Shown: positions 8,118-17,575, counted from the stretch's first letter. The stretch: DNA of 39,795 nucleotides from CAYMCQ01 sp964389025 (GCA_964389025.1 CAYMCQ010000035.1:1-39795), one strand, 5' to 3'. The notes: generated by a model not told the origin, from the sequence alone. Numbers and translations: made by a program.

Positions 8118-9011
8118 ATGACGGAATTTTTTCAGCAACTCATCAACGGGCTGTCGGTCGGTTCCATGTATGCGCTCATCGCGATTGGCTACACGCTCGT
8201 TTATGGCGTTCTGCGCTTCATCAACTTCGCGCACTGTGACGTTTTCATGGTCGGCTCGTTCGCGGGACTCTACATCGGGAAAAATTTTCAACAAACTTCC
8301 TTCGGCGGCGGAATGGTTATGATGCTTGGCGCGATGTTGGTTTGCGCGGCACTGGGAATTTTCATCGAACGCTTTGCGTATCGTCCGTTGCGCGAACGCT
8401 CAAAACTGACAGTGCTCATCACGGCCATCGGCGTCTCGTTGCTTTTAGAAAATGCCGGACAACTCATCTTCGGCGCAAATCCGCAAAGCCCCACTCGCGA
8501 AGCTTTTCCGTCCCGCACCTTTGCCGTCGGCCAACTGACCGTGTCGAGCAAAGACATCATCGTCCTCGGCGTCACCATCGCCCTGCTCGCGCTCCTGCAA
8601 TTCATCGTGCTCAAAACCAAAATCGGCACGGCGATGCGCGCTGTCGCCTTCAATCCGCAGGCTGCATCGCTCATGGGCATCAACATCAACATCGTCATCA
8701 GCTTCACCTTCGGCCTCGGCTCGGCGCTGGCGGCGGCGGGCGGGATTCTTTGGGGCTACAAATTTCCCAAAATTGATCCGCTCATGGGCGTTGCGCCCGG
8801 ACTCACCGCGTTCGTCGCGGCGGTCCTCGGCGGCGTCGGAAATATTCCTGGCGCGGCGCTTGGCGCGCTGATCATCGGAATCATCGAAACGTTCGTGAAG
8901 GGCAGCCGCTGGTCAACGTGGACGGAAGCCATCGCGTTCGTGCTGCTGATTTTGATTCTGCTTTTCCGTCCGGCTGGCTTGCTCGGCAAACTTCAACCTG
9001 AAAAAGTCTGA
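8118..9011 (+). CDS. livH: Branched-chain amino acid ABC transporter permease LivH
   Basis: The 297-residue inner-membrane permease has about eight hydrophobic helices. The N-terminus, QQLINGLSVGSMYALIAIGY, followed by YGVLRFINFAHCDVFMVGSF, is the classic LivH opening. The segment FNPQAASLMGININIVISFT contains the cytoplasmic coupling loop that docks on the ATPase. It pairs with LivM to form the membrane channel. Its TGA overlaps the livM ATG by one base, so translation is probably coupled. Confidence 0.94.
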   Translation: MTEFFQQLINGLSVGSMYALIAIGYTLVYGVLRFINFAHCDVFMVGSFAGLYIGKNFQQTSFGGGMVMMLGAMLVCAALGIFIERFAYRPLRERSKLTVLITAIGVSLLLENAGQLIFGANPQSPTREAFPSRTFAVGQLTVSSKDIIVLGVTIALLALLQFIVLKTKIGTAMRAVAFNPQAASLMGININIVISFTFGLGSALAAAGGILWGYKFPKIDPLMGVAPGLTAFVAAVLGGVGNIPGAALGALIIGIIETFVKGSRWSTWTEAIAFVLLILILLFRPAGLLGKLQPEKV

Positions 9012-9991
9012 TGTTGATGGCGCGTCCAAGAACTTTTCTGCTGGCCGCGCTTGCGGTGAGCGTCGCGCTCGGATTCTCCCAGAACCAGATTGATCTCTAC
9101 TACGTTGACGTGCTGACGAAGATTGCCATCAACATCACGCTCGCCGTCAGCCTCAATCTTATCAACGGTTACGCTGGACAATTTTCGCTTGGGCACGCCG
9201 GCTTCATGGCCGTCGGCGCTTACACGGCGGCTGCGATGACAATGTTCGCCGGGCCAAAAATTTTGCCCGCGTCAGCACCGGTCGCGCTGACGTTGATTTG
9301 GTTTTTGCTGGCGTTGTTTTCCGGCGGTCTTGTCGCGGCTGCGGCGGGTTTGCTGGTCGGCGCTCCGTCGTTGCGGCTCAAGGGCGATTATCTTGCCATC
9401 GTAACACTCGGCTTTGGGCAAATCATCGCAGTTGTTTTCCGCAACATCGAACCGCTTGGCGGCGCGCTGGGACTGAACGGAATTCCCGCCTATACAAATC
9501 TCTTTTGGGTTTTCGCCGCCGCCGTGATGACGACTTATGTCGTGACCACGATGGTCAACAGCACTTACGGACGCAGCTTTCTCGCGACGCACGATGACGA
9601 AGTCGCCGCCGAGGCGATGGGCATCAACACGACGCGCATCAAAATCGTGGCGTTCGTCATCGGCGCATTTTTCGCGGGCGTCGCGGGAGGTTTGTATGGA
9701 CACTTCAATCTGACGATCAACCCGAAAGGATTCGACTTCAACAAGAGCATCGAAATTGTCGTCATGGTCATTGTCGGCGGAATGGGAAACACGCGCGGCG
9801 TGATTCTCGCGGCTGTGTTGCTCACGCTGTTGCCGGAAGGTCTGCGCGCGCTTGCCGGATTTTCGCCCGCGCTAAAATGGATCGGTGAATCGCGTCCATT
9901 GCTTTATTCAATCCTGCTCATCGGCATAATGCTGCTGCGTCCGCAGGGGCTTTTCACACTTGGCAAAAGAACGGCGGTGAAGGTGAAATGA
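9011..9991 (+). CDS. livM: Branched-chain amino acid ABC transporter permease LivM
   Basis: The 326-residue second permease subunit is strongly hydrophobic. It has the LivM blocks SLNLINGYAGQFSLGHAGFM, LRLKGDYLAIVTLGFGQI and VIVGGMGNTRGVILAAVLL. The EAMGINTTRIKIVAF segment is the coupling loop to the ATPases. Its start overlaps the end of livH by one base and its stop overlaps livG by four bases, which supports one polycistronic unit. Confidence 0.94.
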   Translation: MLMARPRTFLLAALAVSVALGFSQNQIDLYYVDVLTKIAINITLAVSLNLINGYAGQFSLGHAGFMAVGAYTAAAMTMFAGPKILPASAPVALTLIWFLLALFSGGLVAAAAGLLVGAPSLRLKGDYLAIVTLGFGQIIAVVFRNIEPLGGALGLNGIPAYTNLFWVFAAAVMTTYVVTTMVNSTYGRSFLATHDDEVAAEAMGINTTRIKIVAFVIGAFFAGVAGGLYGHFNLTINPKGFDFNKSIEIVVMVIVGGMGNTRGVILAAVLLTLLPEGLRALAGFSPALKWIGESRPLLYSILLIGIMLLRPQGLFTLGKRTAVKVK

Positions 9992-10764
9992 AAGCGCTGC
10001 TCGAACTTAATCAGATGACCATCCGTTTCGGCGGACTCACGGCGGTCTCGAAACTTGACTTGATTGTCAACGAACACGAACTCGTCGGCTTGATCGGCCC
10101 GAACGGCGCGGGAAAAACGACCGTCTTCAACATCGTCACGGGCGTTTATCAACCGACCGAAGGCGCTATCACCTTCAACGGCGCGGCGACCGTTGGCCTC
10201 AAGCCGTTTCAACTGGCGAAGCTTGGCATCGCGCGGACGTTTCAGAACATCCGTCTCTTCGCGAGCATGAGCGTGTTCGACAACGTTCGCGCCGCCGTGC
10301 AGCTTCATCGCGCACATGGCGTTCGCAATGCGCTTTGGCGCGGGCGCGAATTTCACGACAGTGAGAAGGCTGTCGAGTCGCAAGTCATGGATCTGCTGAA
10401 TATTTTCAACCTCGGACGTTTCCGCGATTCCGATTCCAAGAGCCTGCCTTACGGCGATCAGCGCCGGTTGGAGATCGTCCGCGCACTGGCGACGAAACCG
10501 AAATTGCTACTGCTCGACGAGCCTGCGGCGGGAATGAATCCGAGCGAGAAAACCGAGTTGATGAAGCTGATCCAGTTCGTGAAGGATAAATTTCAGATCG
10601 CCGTCCTGCTCGTCGAACACGACATGCAGGTCGTCATGGGCATTTGCGAGCGCATCGCGGTTTTGGATTACGGTGTAAAGATTGCGGAAGGTTCGCCGCT
10701 GGAAATCCGCAAGAACCCGAAAGTCATCGAGGCTTATTTGGGCGAGGAATCAATCAAGACGTAG
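9988..10764 (+). CDS. livG: Branched-chain amino acid ABC transporter ATPase LivG
   Basis: The 258-residue cytoplasmic ATPase has Walker A GPNGAGKTT at about residues 37-45, a Q-loop in RTFQNIRLF, the degenerate LivG signature LPYGDQRRLEIVRAL, Walker B LLLLDEPAAGMNP and the switch histidine in VLLVEHDM. The C-terminal IRKNPKVIEAYLGE is the usual LivG/LivF tail. Start overlaps livM by four bases (ATGA). The reading frame ends IKT followed by a TAG that is part of the first arm of a palindromic repeat (10761-10832), so the repeat appears to have set the present stop codon. Confidence 0.94.
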   Translation: MKALLELNQMTIRFGGLTAVSKLDLIVNEHELVGLIGPNGAGKTTVFNIVTGVYQPTEGAITFNGAATVGLKPFQLAKLGIARTFQNIRLFASMSVFDNVRAAVQLHRAHGVRNALWRGREFHDSEKAVESQVMDLLNIFNLGRFRDSDSKSLPYGDQRRLEIVRALATKPKLLLLDEPAAGMNPSEKTELMKLIQFVKDKFQIAVLLVEHDMQVVMGICERIAVLDYGVKIAEGSPLEIRKNPKVIEAYLGEESIKT

Positions 10765-10832
10765 CAGCCGACGTGAGGAGGCTCGAATTTCCAGCGCAAA
10801 ATTGGAACGAGCCTCCTAACGTCGGCTGCTAC
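10761..10832. repeat. Long palindromic repeat between livG and livF
   Basis: The arms at 10761-10785 (begins GTAGCAGCCGACGT) and 10808-10832 (ends ACGTCGGCTGCTAC) are inverted copies matching at 24 of 25 positions. A further TTCCA/TGGAA pair lies in the 22-base loop, so the RNA would fold into a very stable hairpin. The livG stop codon TAG is bases 2-4 of the left arm, and livF begins 10 bases after the right arm. The hairpin could lower livF expression or protect the upstream mRNA; it lacks a terminal U-run, so a terminator role is unlikely. Confidence 0.88.
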
Positions 10833-10842
10833 AAATAATTGA

Positions 10843-11550
10843 ATGTTGGAAATCAAAAATCTTAGTGTGAGCTACGGCGCGATTCACGCGTTGCACGGTA
10901 TCTCGTTGTCTGTGAAATCAGGCAGCATCGTGACGCTCATCGGTGGAAACGGCGCGGGAAAAACCACGACGTTGAAAACGATTTCCGGTCTGCTGCGTCC
11001 GCGCGGCGGGGATATTGTTTATGGCGGTAAAAACATCGCCGGCCTGCCGCCGCATCAGATCGTCAAGCTCGGCATCTCGCACGTTCCGGAGGGTCGGATG
11101 ATTTTTGCCAATCTCAGCGTGATGGAAAATTTGATGATGGGCGCTTATTTGCAAAACGACCGACAGGTCATCGCGAACGAACTGGATTACGTCTTCAAAA
11201 TTTTTCCGCGATTGAAAGAACGCGAGCAGCAGGTGGCGGGAACGCTGTCCGGTGGCGAACAGCAGATGCTCGCGATTGGCCGCGCGCTGATGAGCAAACC
11301 AAAATTTCTCATGCTCGACGAACCGTCGCTCGGCCTCGCGCCATTGCTGGTGAAAACCATTTTTGAAAAAATCGTCGAGATCAATCGCGAGCAAGGCATC
11401 ACGATTCTTCTCGTCGAGCAGAACGCCAATCTCGCTCTTGAAATTTCCAACTACGGCTACGTTCTCGAAACTGGACGGATCACCTTGCAGGACAACTCGG
11501 CGGCGCTGCGGCAGAATCCGGAAGTGAAACGCGCTTACCTCGGCGGCTGA
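10843..11550 (+). CDS. livF: Branched-chain amino acid ABC transporter ATPase LivF
   Basis: The 235-residue second ATPase pairs with LivG. It shows Walker A GGNGAGKTT, signature LSGGEQQMLAIGRAL, Walker B FLMLDEPSLGLAP and switch TILLVEQNANLAL, all in canonical LivF order. It is the last gene of the liv operon. It is the only one not overlapping its predecessor, because a 72-base palindromic repeat separates it from livG. A run of eight T follows the stop codon, but I see no clear stem before it. Confidence 0.94.
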   Translation: MLEIKNLSVSYGAIHALHGISLSVKSGSIVTLIGGNGAGKTTTLKTISGLLRPRGGDIVYGGKNIAGLPPHQIVKLGISHVPEGRMIFANLSVMENLMMGAYLQNDRQVIANELDYVFKIFPRLKEREQQVAGTLSGGEQQMLAIGRALMSKPKFLMLDEPSLGLAPLLVKTIFEKIVEINREQGITILLVEQNANLALEISNYGYVLETGRITLQDNSAALRQNPEVKRAYLGG

Positions 11551-11572
11551 TTTTTTTTCGACGTGGGGCAAA

Positions 11573-14560
11573 TCACAACCACTCCCGGATTTTTTCCTGA
11601 AACTTGTTGTAGATGAATCCGAGCACCAGCAGCACGATGCCCAGCGCCATAAAACTCAAAATCCGGTAGAGTGTCTCCAGTTTCCACACGTCGAACACCA
11701 CCACGCGTCCGAGCGCGCCAGCCAGAATCGCCAGGCCGAGCCAGCGATACATTCGTTCTCTCAGCGCCATGCCGAAGGCGAACAAAACCAGCGCCAGCCC
11801 TGACCAGCTTGCGGTGAGATAGAAACCGCCTGCGCTGCTACGCAATACCCACCGCGATACGAAAAGCCACAACGTCAATCCGCCGAGCACGATGACCACA
11901 GCTTGTGCGCGTTCATCAAGCACATAGCGCGAAGAGATGCGTTTGGCGATTTGCTGCTGACCGAGTAGCGCAAGGATGGCGAGCGCGTTAGGCAGATAAA
12001 CGTAACCGGCTTCATATGAGCGCATGCAGAGCAACACCAGTGCGAGTCCGCTGAACGCCGCGCCGAACAGCAACGCCTCGCGGCTTTTTCGCCAGCCGGC
12101 AAACGCGAACACCGCAAGGCCGGTCAGCATGAGCGTCCAGATTTGTTCCCGGTGCGCGATGTATTCCAGCACCCACCACAGCGACATCGCCAGCGCGACC
12201 CAGCGGTAGGCCATCGCCATCACAAGCAACGGTTCTCGCACGCGATGATTTGCATCAGGCTTTTGTTTGAACCACTGCATCGTGCCGAAAGAAAGCGCTC
12301 CGAGCGCAGCGATCGGTGCGAGCGTTGGAAAACGAACTTCGCCGTGGCGAAGGAGTTCCTGCACAAACAACCACAAGCCCGGCAGAAGAAAAAGTTGTGC
12401 GCACGCCGCCAGCAACCATGCGCGAGTGACCACTGCGTAAGCCGTCACCGCCGCAGCAAGCAGGCATGAGAGCGCGAGCCAGTTCGCGTCCGAACATTCC
12501 CGACCGAGCCATCTGCAAACGAGCAAAACGAACAGCAACGACAACACGACTTGAAACACCAACGGCGCGCGTTTCTCCAGCACTAGGATTTTTTGTTTCT
12601 GCCACCAGTGGCCGAGACCGAGCGTCATGCCGATCAGCAGCGCGGGATTCCACCACGGCGGCGTGCCGCGTTCCAAAAAGTTGAACTGCCACACGCAATG
12701 CGCGGCGAGGAGCAGCGTTTGACCGACGAGCGCGACTTCGCGAACGCGCAGCAAATAAACTGACGCAGTCAGCACGACTGCCTCGGCGGCGAAAAAGAGC
12801 GGGCAATTTATTTGAGACGTGTTTTGCCAGGTGGTGAAACCCCAAACCAACACTGCCAGTGCCGCGAAATAAGCAGGAACTGCGCGGATGGAACTGGGAT
12901 CCGTTTGCGGCTCCTGCCGGTGCGCCCAGAATGAATTGAACACCATCATGCCGCCCAGCGCCGAGCCGAGCCACAGCCCATGCGTGTCGAAACTATCAAG
13001 CCCATCGAAGCCCCAACCCACGGACATCCCGCCCGCGAGGTAGGCGCCGATCTGCAGGATGAGACTGCGGCGCGCCGTGCCGAGGACGAACAGCACGACG
13101 CTTTCCGCCGCGAGCACCAGCGCGAGTTGCAGGCCGGAATATTTTGAGATGAAACCAATTGTTACGAGTAGCAGGCCTTGCGTGAGATAGGAATTTTTCG
13201 TGAGCGGTTCGTTGGGAAAAATTCGCCGCGAAACTTCCACCAACACCAGCAGCACCGCGCCGTAGATGAGCGAGAACTGCCAGAATTTTCCCGAATGCAC
13301 CTGAAGCATTGTCAGCAGGAACAGCGTGAAGAACGCGCCGTTGTTGAACGTGAGAAACGCGGCGCGATTTTGCCCGACGAGCTTTTCGTGCTTCGACAAA
13401 AACACCGCCGTCGTGAACACGAGCCAATAGCTCATCAAAAAATATGCGCCAAGCCACAAGCCTTCGTCGGGCGTTGCCCAATGCCATTCGCCGCCGTGAA
13501 AAAACCGCCAGAATGAATACGAGGCGTAAGTGGCCACGAGACTCGCGAACGAAAGCCACGCCCAGCGATTGCGGACGAGAAAGAACACTGCGGCGAGCGT
13601 CAGCACGAGGTTCGAGTAAAGCGTGAACGCGCCGACTTGCGTCATCACAGACGTGTAATACGCAAGCCCGACCGCGAACAGCGCGAGGACTTCGGATTTT
13701 TTCCGGTCGGCGATCCACGCCATGAATCCCGCCCACGCCAGCAGCAGAACACCGTCGAGCGCCGCGCTTTCAATGATGCGCAGCCGCGCGACGTGATGTG
13801 CCGCGTAAGTTGTGAAATAGACGAACGCGAGTCCGCCCGCGAAAAGCACCTGTCCGTAATTCCGCAGCGATTCCTTCGACGCCTTGCGCTGCCACCATGC
13901 GCCCGCGACCAGCAACAGCGCACTCGCAAGATAGAGCAGCGAAATTTTTCCGCCCGCGCCGAGCTTGCCGATGAAATTGTGGTAGGCGTAATTTCCAAAG
14001 AACACCAGACCCGTCAGCAACATCACGATGCCGACGCGCACCAGCCAGTAAGTGCCGAGACGCATTTCGAACGAACCTTTTTCCGCGACTGGCGGTGGAG
14101 TGGTTGTGCGAGGCGGAGTTGCCTCCGATACAGGTTTGCTGGTTGAGGCAAAGACCGGCGGCACGTTCGCCGGTTCTGCCGATGTCGCCGTGACGGGAAT
14201 TGGCGGAGTGGCCGTGGGTTCTGGAATCGGCGACGCAAACGGGATTGGAGGCGGAACTGCAATTGGCGTAATTGGTTGAGATGGTGGAACTGGCTGGGAC
14301 AATTTTGGCGGCGCGCCTTCACGTTGTCGTCGAAGGATCGTTTCGCGCGTCAACGCTTCCAGATCGGGAGCTACGTCGGGAGCTTCGCCCGGCTTGGTTT
14401 CTTCCTCAGTTCTTGACCGGACAATTTCCGACTCGAGCCAGGAAAGTCTGCGCGAAATCTCGTCAATCTTTGTGCGGTTGGAAACAGAGGTGGCAATCAG
14501 CCAGATCAACGCGGCGATGGGAACTCCGAGAATCAGGATGGCGGGAACAATCCATTCCAT
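11573..14560 (-). CDS. DUF2339 family multi-spanning membrane protein
   Basis: The 995-residue protein has one N-terminal helix (VPAILILGVPIAALIWLIA), a short coiled coil (KIDEISRRLSWLESEIVRSR), and a proline-rich linker at about residues 80-155. The DUF2339 hallmark follows (FEMRLGTYWLVRVGIVML, then LTGLVFFGNYAYHNFIG) and some two dozen further hydrophobic segments to the C-terminus. DUF2339 proteins are inner-membrane proteins of unknown function, sometimes linked to envelope stress. The ATG at 14560 was chosen because a longer frame to a TTG at 14686 adds a 42-residue tail with no family features and runs into the divergent aldolase gene. It converges with livF and diverges from the threonine aldolase gene. 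Confidence 0.85.
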   Translation of the reverse strand: MEWIVPAILILGVPIAALIWLIATSVSNRTKIDEISRRLSWLESEIVRSRTEEETKPGEAPDVAPDLEALTRETILRRQREGAPPKLSQPVPPSQPITPIAVPPPIPFASPIPEPTATPPIPVTATSAEPANVPPVFASTSKPVSEATPPRTTTPPPVAEKGSFEMRLGTYWLVRVGIVMLLTGLVFFGNYAYHNFIGKLGAGGKISLLYLASALLLVAGAWWQRKASKESLRNYGQVLFAGGLAFVYFTTYAAHHVARLRIIESAALDGVLLLAWAGFMAWIADRKKSEVLALFAVGLAYYTSVMTQVGAFTLYSNLVLTLAAVFFLVRNRWAWLSFASLVATYASYSFWRFFHGGEWHWATPDEGLWLGAYFLMSYWLVFTTAVFLSKHEKLVGQNRAAFLTFNNGAFFTLFLLTMLQVHSGKFWQFSLIYGAVLLVLVEVSRRIFPNEPLTKNSYLTQGLLLVTIGFISKYSGLQLALVLAAESVVLFVLGTARRSLILQIGAYLAGGMSVGWGFDGLDSFDTHGLWLGSALGGMMVFNSFWAHRQEPQTDPSSIRAVPAYFAALAVLVWGFTTWQNTSQINCPLFFAAEAVVLTASVYLLRVREVALVGQTLLLAAHCVWQFNFLERGTPPWWNPALLIGMTLGLGHWWQKQKILVLEKRAPLVFQVVLSLLFVLLVCRWLGRECSDANWLALSCLLAAAVTAYAVVTRAWLLAACAQLFLLPGLWLFVQELLRHGEVRFPTLAPIAALGALSFGTMQWFKQKPDANHRVREPLLVMAMAYRWVALAMSLWWVLEYIAHREQIWTLMLTGLAVFAFAGWRKSREALLFGAAFSGLALVLLCMRSYEAGYVYLPNALAILALLGQQQIAKRISSRYVLDERAQAVVIVLGGLTLWLFVSRWVLRSSAGGFYLTASWSGLALVLFAFGMALRERMYRWLGLAILAGALGRVVVFDVWKLETLYRILSFMALGIVLLVLGFIYNKFQEKIREWL

Positions 14561-14667
14561 ATTGCTTGGGCAGCCGCAGTGTTTAGCAGGAGTGAAGACG
14601 TGGCAAGCCGGAATCTCTCTGAAAGAGGCTTTTGATTTTTTGGAGCCATTGCCTGTAATCTCTGCGA

Positions 14668-15717
14668 ATGAGCGCGAGCAATCCAACTAAACGCCAGTTC
14701 GCCAGCGACAATCAAGCCGGCATCTGCCCGGAAGCGTGGGCGGCGCTGGAGGAAGCCAACCACGGACACGAGACCAGCTATGGCAATGATTCGTGGACGG
14801 AAAAAGCATCCAATCTCATCCGCGAAATTTTTGAGACACGCTGCGAAGTTTACTTTGTTTTCAACGGCACGGCGGCGAACTCACTCGCGCTGGCGGCGAT
14901 TTGCCAGTCGTTCAACAGCATTCTTTGCCACGAGCACGCGCACATCGAGACGGCGGAGACCGGCGCGCCGGAATTTTTTTCCAACGGCGCGAAAATTTTG
15001 CTCTGCTCCGGGGCGAACGGAAAAATCGAGCCGTCGGAAATCGAGCGCACAGTCAACAAGCGCACGGACATCCATTATCCCAAGCCCGCTGCCATCAGCA
15101 TCACGCAATGCACGGAATACGGGACGAATTACTCGCTCGATGAACTGCGCGAAGTCATCGGTGTCGCAAAACGTTTCGGGTTGCGCGTGCAGATGGACGG
15201 TGCGCGATTCTCAAATGCAGTGGCGTCGCTGAATGTCGCGCCGAAGGAAATTTCGTGGAAAGCGGGCGTGGACGTTCTTTGTTTTGGGATGACGAAGAAT
15301 GGAATTCCCGTTGGCGAAGCGGTCGTGTTCTTCAATCTGGAACTGGCGCGCGAGTTTGACCGCCGTCGCAAGCAAGGCGGGCAACTCGCGTCGAAGATGC
15401 GATTTCTTTCCGCGCCGTGGGTCGGAATGCTGCGCGACGGCGCGTGGCTGCGTCACGCGAAACACGCGAACGCGATGGCGAAGCGATTGGAGTCGGCCAT
15501 TTGCAGTCTACCGAGGGTGAAAATTGTTTATCCAGTGGACACCAACGGAGTTTTCGCGCGACTGCCGCAGGAAATAATCCAAGGATTATACGGGCGCGGC
15601 TGGAAATTTTACACGCACGTCAGCCAGGACGATGCGCGTTTGATGTGCGCGTGGGATACGACGCCAGAGGACGTGGATGCATTTGCGAAAGATTTGAAGG
15701 AGTTGGTTTCAAAGTAA
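14668..15717 (+). CDS. Low-specificity L-threonine aldolase family PLP enzyme
   Basis: The 349-residue fold-type I PLP enzyme cleaves threonine or allo-threonine to glycine and acetaldehyde, or a related beta-hydroxy amino acid. Visible family features are FASDNQAGICPEAW at the N-terminus, the substrate loop HGHETSYGNDSWTEKAS, FNGTAANSLAL for the PLP phosphate, EHAHIETAETGAPEF (His stacking on PLP), QMDGARFSNA (D177) and the Schiff-base lysine K210 in CFGMTKNGIPVG. Length is normal. The ATG at 14668 leads straight into the conserved N-terminus. It is transcribed divergently from DUF2339 with a 107-base gap, and lnt follows after about 110 bases, so the two may share a transcript. Confidence 0.9.
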   Translation: MSASNPTKRQFASDNQAGICPEAWAALEEANHGHETSYGNDSWTEKASNLIREIFETRCEVYFVFNGTAANSLALAAICQSFNSILCHEHAHIETAETGAPEFFSNGAKILLCSGANGKIEPSEIERTVNKRTDIHYPKPAAISITQCTEYGTNYSLDELREVIGVAKRFGLRVQMDGARFSNAVASLNVAPKEISWKAGVDVLCFGMTKNGIPVGEAVVFFNLELAREFDRRRKQGGQLASKMRFLSAPWVGMLRDGAWLRHAKHANAMAKRLESAICSLPRVKIVYPVDTNGVFARLPQEIIQGLYGRGWKFYTHVSQDDARLMCAWDTTPEDVDAFAKDLKELVSK

Positions 15718-15829
15718 TGGCAGGAGCGGCGCGCTGCGGCGTCCGCGCCGGTTTGCGGCGTGATGTCCTTCGCTTGCCTTTCAAAAACTTTGAGGCAAGC
15801 TGCGACCGTTGAAAATTCTTGCCGGTCCA

Positions 15830-17575
15830 ATGCGCGTTCGTTTCCTGCTGGCAATCGCCGCCGGACTTTTGCTCGCCGCGTCGTTTCCAAAAATCGGCAT
15901 CGCTGGCTTCGCATGGCTCGCGCCCGGCCTGACTCTCCTCGCGGCAATGGGCTGCGCTGGACGCGATGCGTTTCGCGTCGGCTACGTCGCCGGTGTTTCG
16001 TTTTATTTGTCGTCGCTTTACTGGCTGCTGCTGATCCCGGGAAAAGGATTTCAAGTTCCCGGCTGGCTCGCGCTCACGGCGTATCTCGCCCTTTATCCGG
16101 CGGCGTGGTGCTGGTTGATGGCAAAAGTTTCAAGCTTCCCGCTTTCGCTTCGCTTCAGCACGGCAGGCAAGTTTCAAGTTTCGAGTATTGGCAATGCGGA
16201 AAAGTTTTTTGTCGTCGGCAATTTTAAAAAACTTTCCGCTTCTTCATGGGCGCAGCGAACCATTTGGTCGCTCACCGGCGCAGCGACCTGGGTCGCGCTG
16301 GAAATGCTCGCCGCCCGTTTTTTCACGGGCTTTCCGTGGCTGCCGCTCGGCGTTACGCAACAGCCGATTCTGCCGCTCACACAAATCGCGTCGTTCACCG
16401 GCGTTTATGGCGTTTCGTTCCTTGTCGTCTGGACTTCACTTGCGCTGGTTTGCGCCGCGGCAAAAATCGTTTCGCGTCCAGCCGTGCGCGGAATCTGGAT
16501 GGGCGAAATCATTTTGCCACTTCTCGCCATCGTCGCGGCGCTGACATTTGGCTTTCACCAGCTTCGCAAATCAGAAACTCCGTCGCGTGAAATCAAAGTC
16601 ACTTTCATCCAGCCGAGCATTCCGCAGACGATGATTTGGGACGAACGCGAAAACGAAAATCGCTTCCGTCAGTTGATCGAGTTGAGCGAACGCGCGCTGG
16701 CCGAAACGAAACCCGATCTGTTGCTCTGGCCTGAAGCTGCCGTGCCTGAAATGCTCCGTTATGACGAGGAAACCCAGCAAGCCGTTGCCGAATTGGCGCA
16801 CAAGCACAACGTCTGGATGATTCTTGGCTCAGACGACAAGGAGCCTAAAAAAAATTCCGCCGATCCAAAAGCTGCCGATTATTTCAACTGCGGATTCCTC
16901 GTCAGTCCGGACGGGCGATTGGCGGGCCGCTACAAAAAACAGCGCCTCGTCATCTTCGGCGAATACGTTCCGCTCGCGCGCTGGCTGCCGTTCGTGAAAT
17001 ATTTCACGCCGATCACGGGCAGCTACGAATCCGGCGACGCGCCGGTGACTTTTGAAATGCCTCCACTTCATGCAAAAACTTCCGTGCTGATTTGTTTCGA
17101 GGACGTTTTTCCGCAGCACACGCGGCATTACGTTTCGAGCGACACGGATTTTCTTGTGAACATCACGAACGACGGCTGGTTCGGCGAGAGCGCCGAGCAA
17201 TGGCAGCACGCCGCGAACGCCTCGTTCCGCGCGATTGAAAATGGAATCCCGCTCCTGCGCTGCGCGAACAACGGAATCACCTGCTGGATTGATTCCAACG
17301 GCCGCTTCCAAAAAATCCTCGTCTCAGAATCGGAGGGACGAGTTCCACGAGTCCCTAAAATCTCTGGTCAAGAACAGTCAGGGCGTCGTGGAACTCCGCC
17401 CTCCGGCGAAGAAGGAACTGTTTACGGTTCAGGTTTCATGTCCGCAAAAATTCCGTTGCTCTCGGAAAAGCGCGCGCCGACTTTTTACAATCGGCACGGA
17501 GACTGGTTTGGCTGGTGCTGCGTGATTTTCTCGGCGGCGCTTGCGATCCTAAAAATATCTGTCCGCAGGAAATGA
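15830..17575 (+). CDS. lnt: Apolipoprotein N-acyltransferase
   Basis: The 581-residue inner-membrane enzyme adds the third acyl chain to lipoproteins. Several N-terminal helices (LLAIAAGLLLAASFPKIGI onward) precede a nitrilase-like periplasmic domain starting about residue 255. The catalytic triad is readable: E302 in LLLWPEAAVPE, K370 in YKKQRLVIFGEYVP and C422 in VLICFEDVFP, with the NDGWFGE loop at 447-453. The ATG at 15830 is preferred; a TTG at 15809 would add seven residues. Residues about 500-530 (starting SEGRVPRVPK, ending GTPPSGEEG) have no counterpart in the family and are encoded by a palindromic repeat also found at 39096-39205. A second unusual stretch, residues 101-140, lengthens a loop between helices. 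The frame remains open through both. Confidence 0.92.
   Translation: MRVRFLLAIAAGLLLAASFPKIGIAGFAWLAPGLTLLAAMGCAGRDAFRVGYVAGVSFYLSSLYWLLLIPGKGFQVPGWLALTAYLALYPAAWCWLMAKVSSFPLSLRFSTAGKFQVSSIGNAEKFFVVGNFKKLSASSWAQRTIWSLTGAATWVALEMLAARFFTGFPWLPLGVTQQPILPLTQIASFTGVYGVSFLVVWTSLALVCAAAKIVSRPAVRGIWMGEIILPLLAIVAALTFGFHQLRKSETPSREIKVTFIQPSIPQTMIWDERENENRFRQLIELSERALAETKPDLLLWPEAAVPEMLRYDEETQQAVAELAHKHNVWMILGSDDKEPKKNSADPKAADYFNCGFLVSPDGRLAGRYKKQRLVIFGEYVPLARWLPFVKYFTPITGSYESGDAPVTFEMPPLHAKTSVLICFEDVFPQHTRHYVSSDTDFLVNITNDGWFGESAEQWQHAANASFRAIENGIPLLRCANNGITCWIDSNGRFQKILVSESEGRVPRVPKISGQEQSGRRGTPPSGEEGTVYGSGFMSAKIPLLSEKRAPTFYNRHGDWFGWCCVIFSAALAILKISVRRK
17330..17406. repeat. Palindromic repeat inserted in frame within lnt
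   Basis: The left arm 17330-17356 (contains GAGGGACGAGTTCCACGAG) and right arm 17380-17406 (contains TCGTGGAACTCCGCCCTCC) are inverted copies matching at 22 of 27 positions, with a 23-base loop. The same family is present outside any gene at 39096-39205. Here it is translated as part of Lnt without breaking the frame, between the last catalytic-domain strand and the C-terminal membrane helix. Confidence 0.85.

Noticed and set aside
10761..10832. Hairpin as a transcription terminator
   Set aside because: The stem is strong but is followed by ACAAATAATTGAATG rather than a T run, and livF must be transcribed through it.
11551..11572. Possible rho-independent terminator after livF (run of eight T)
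   Set aside because: No stable GC stem directly precedes the T run.
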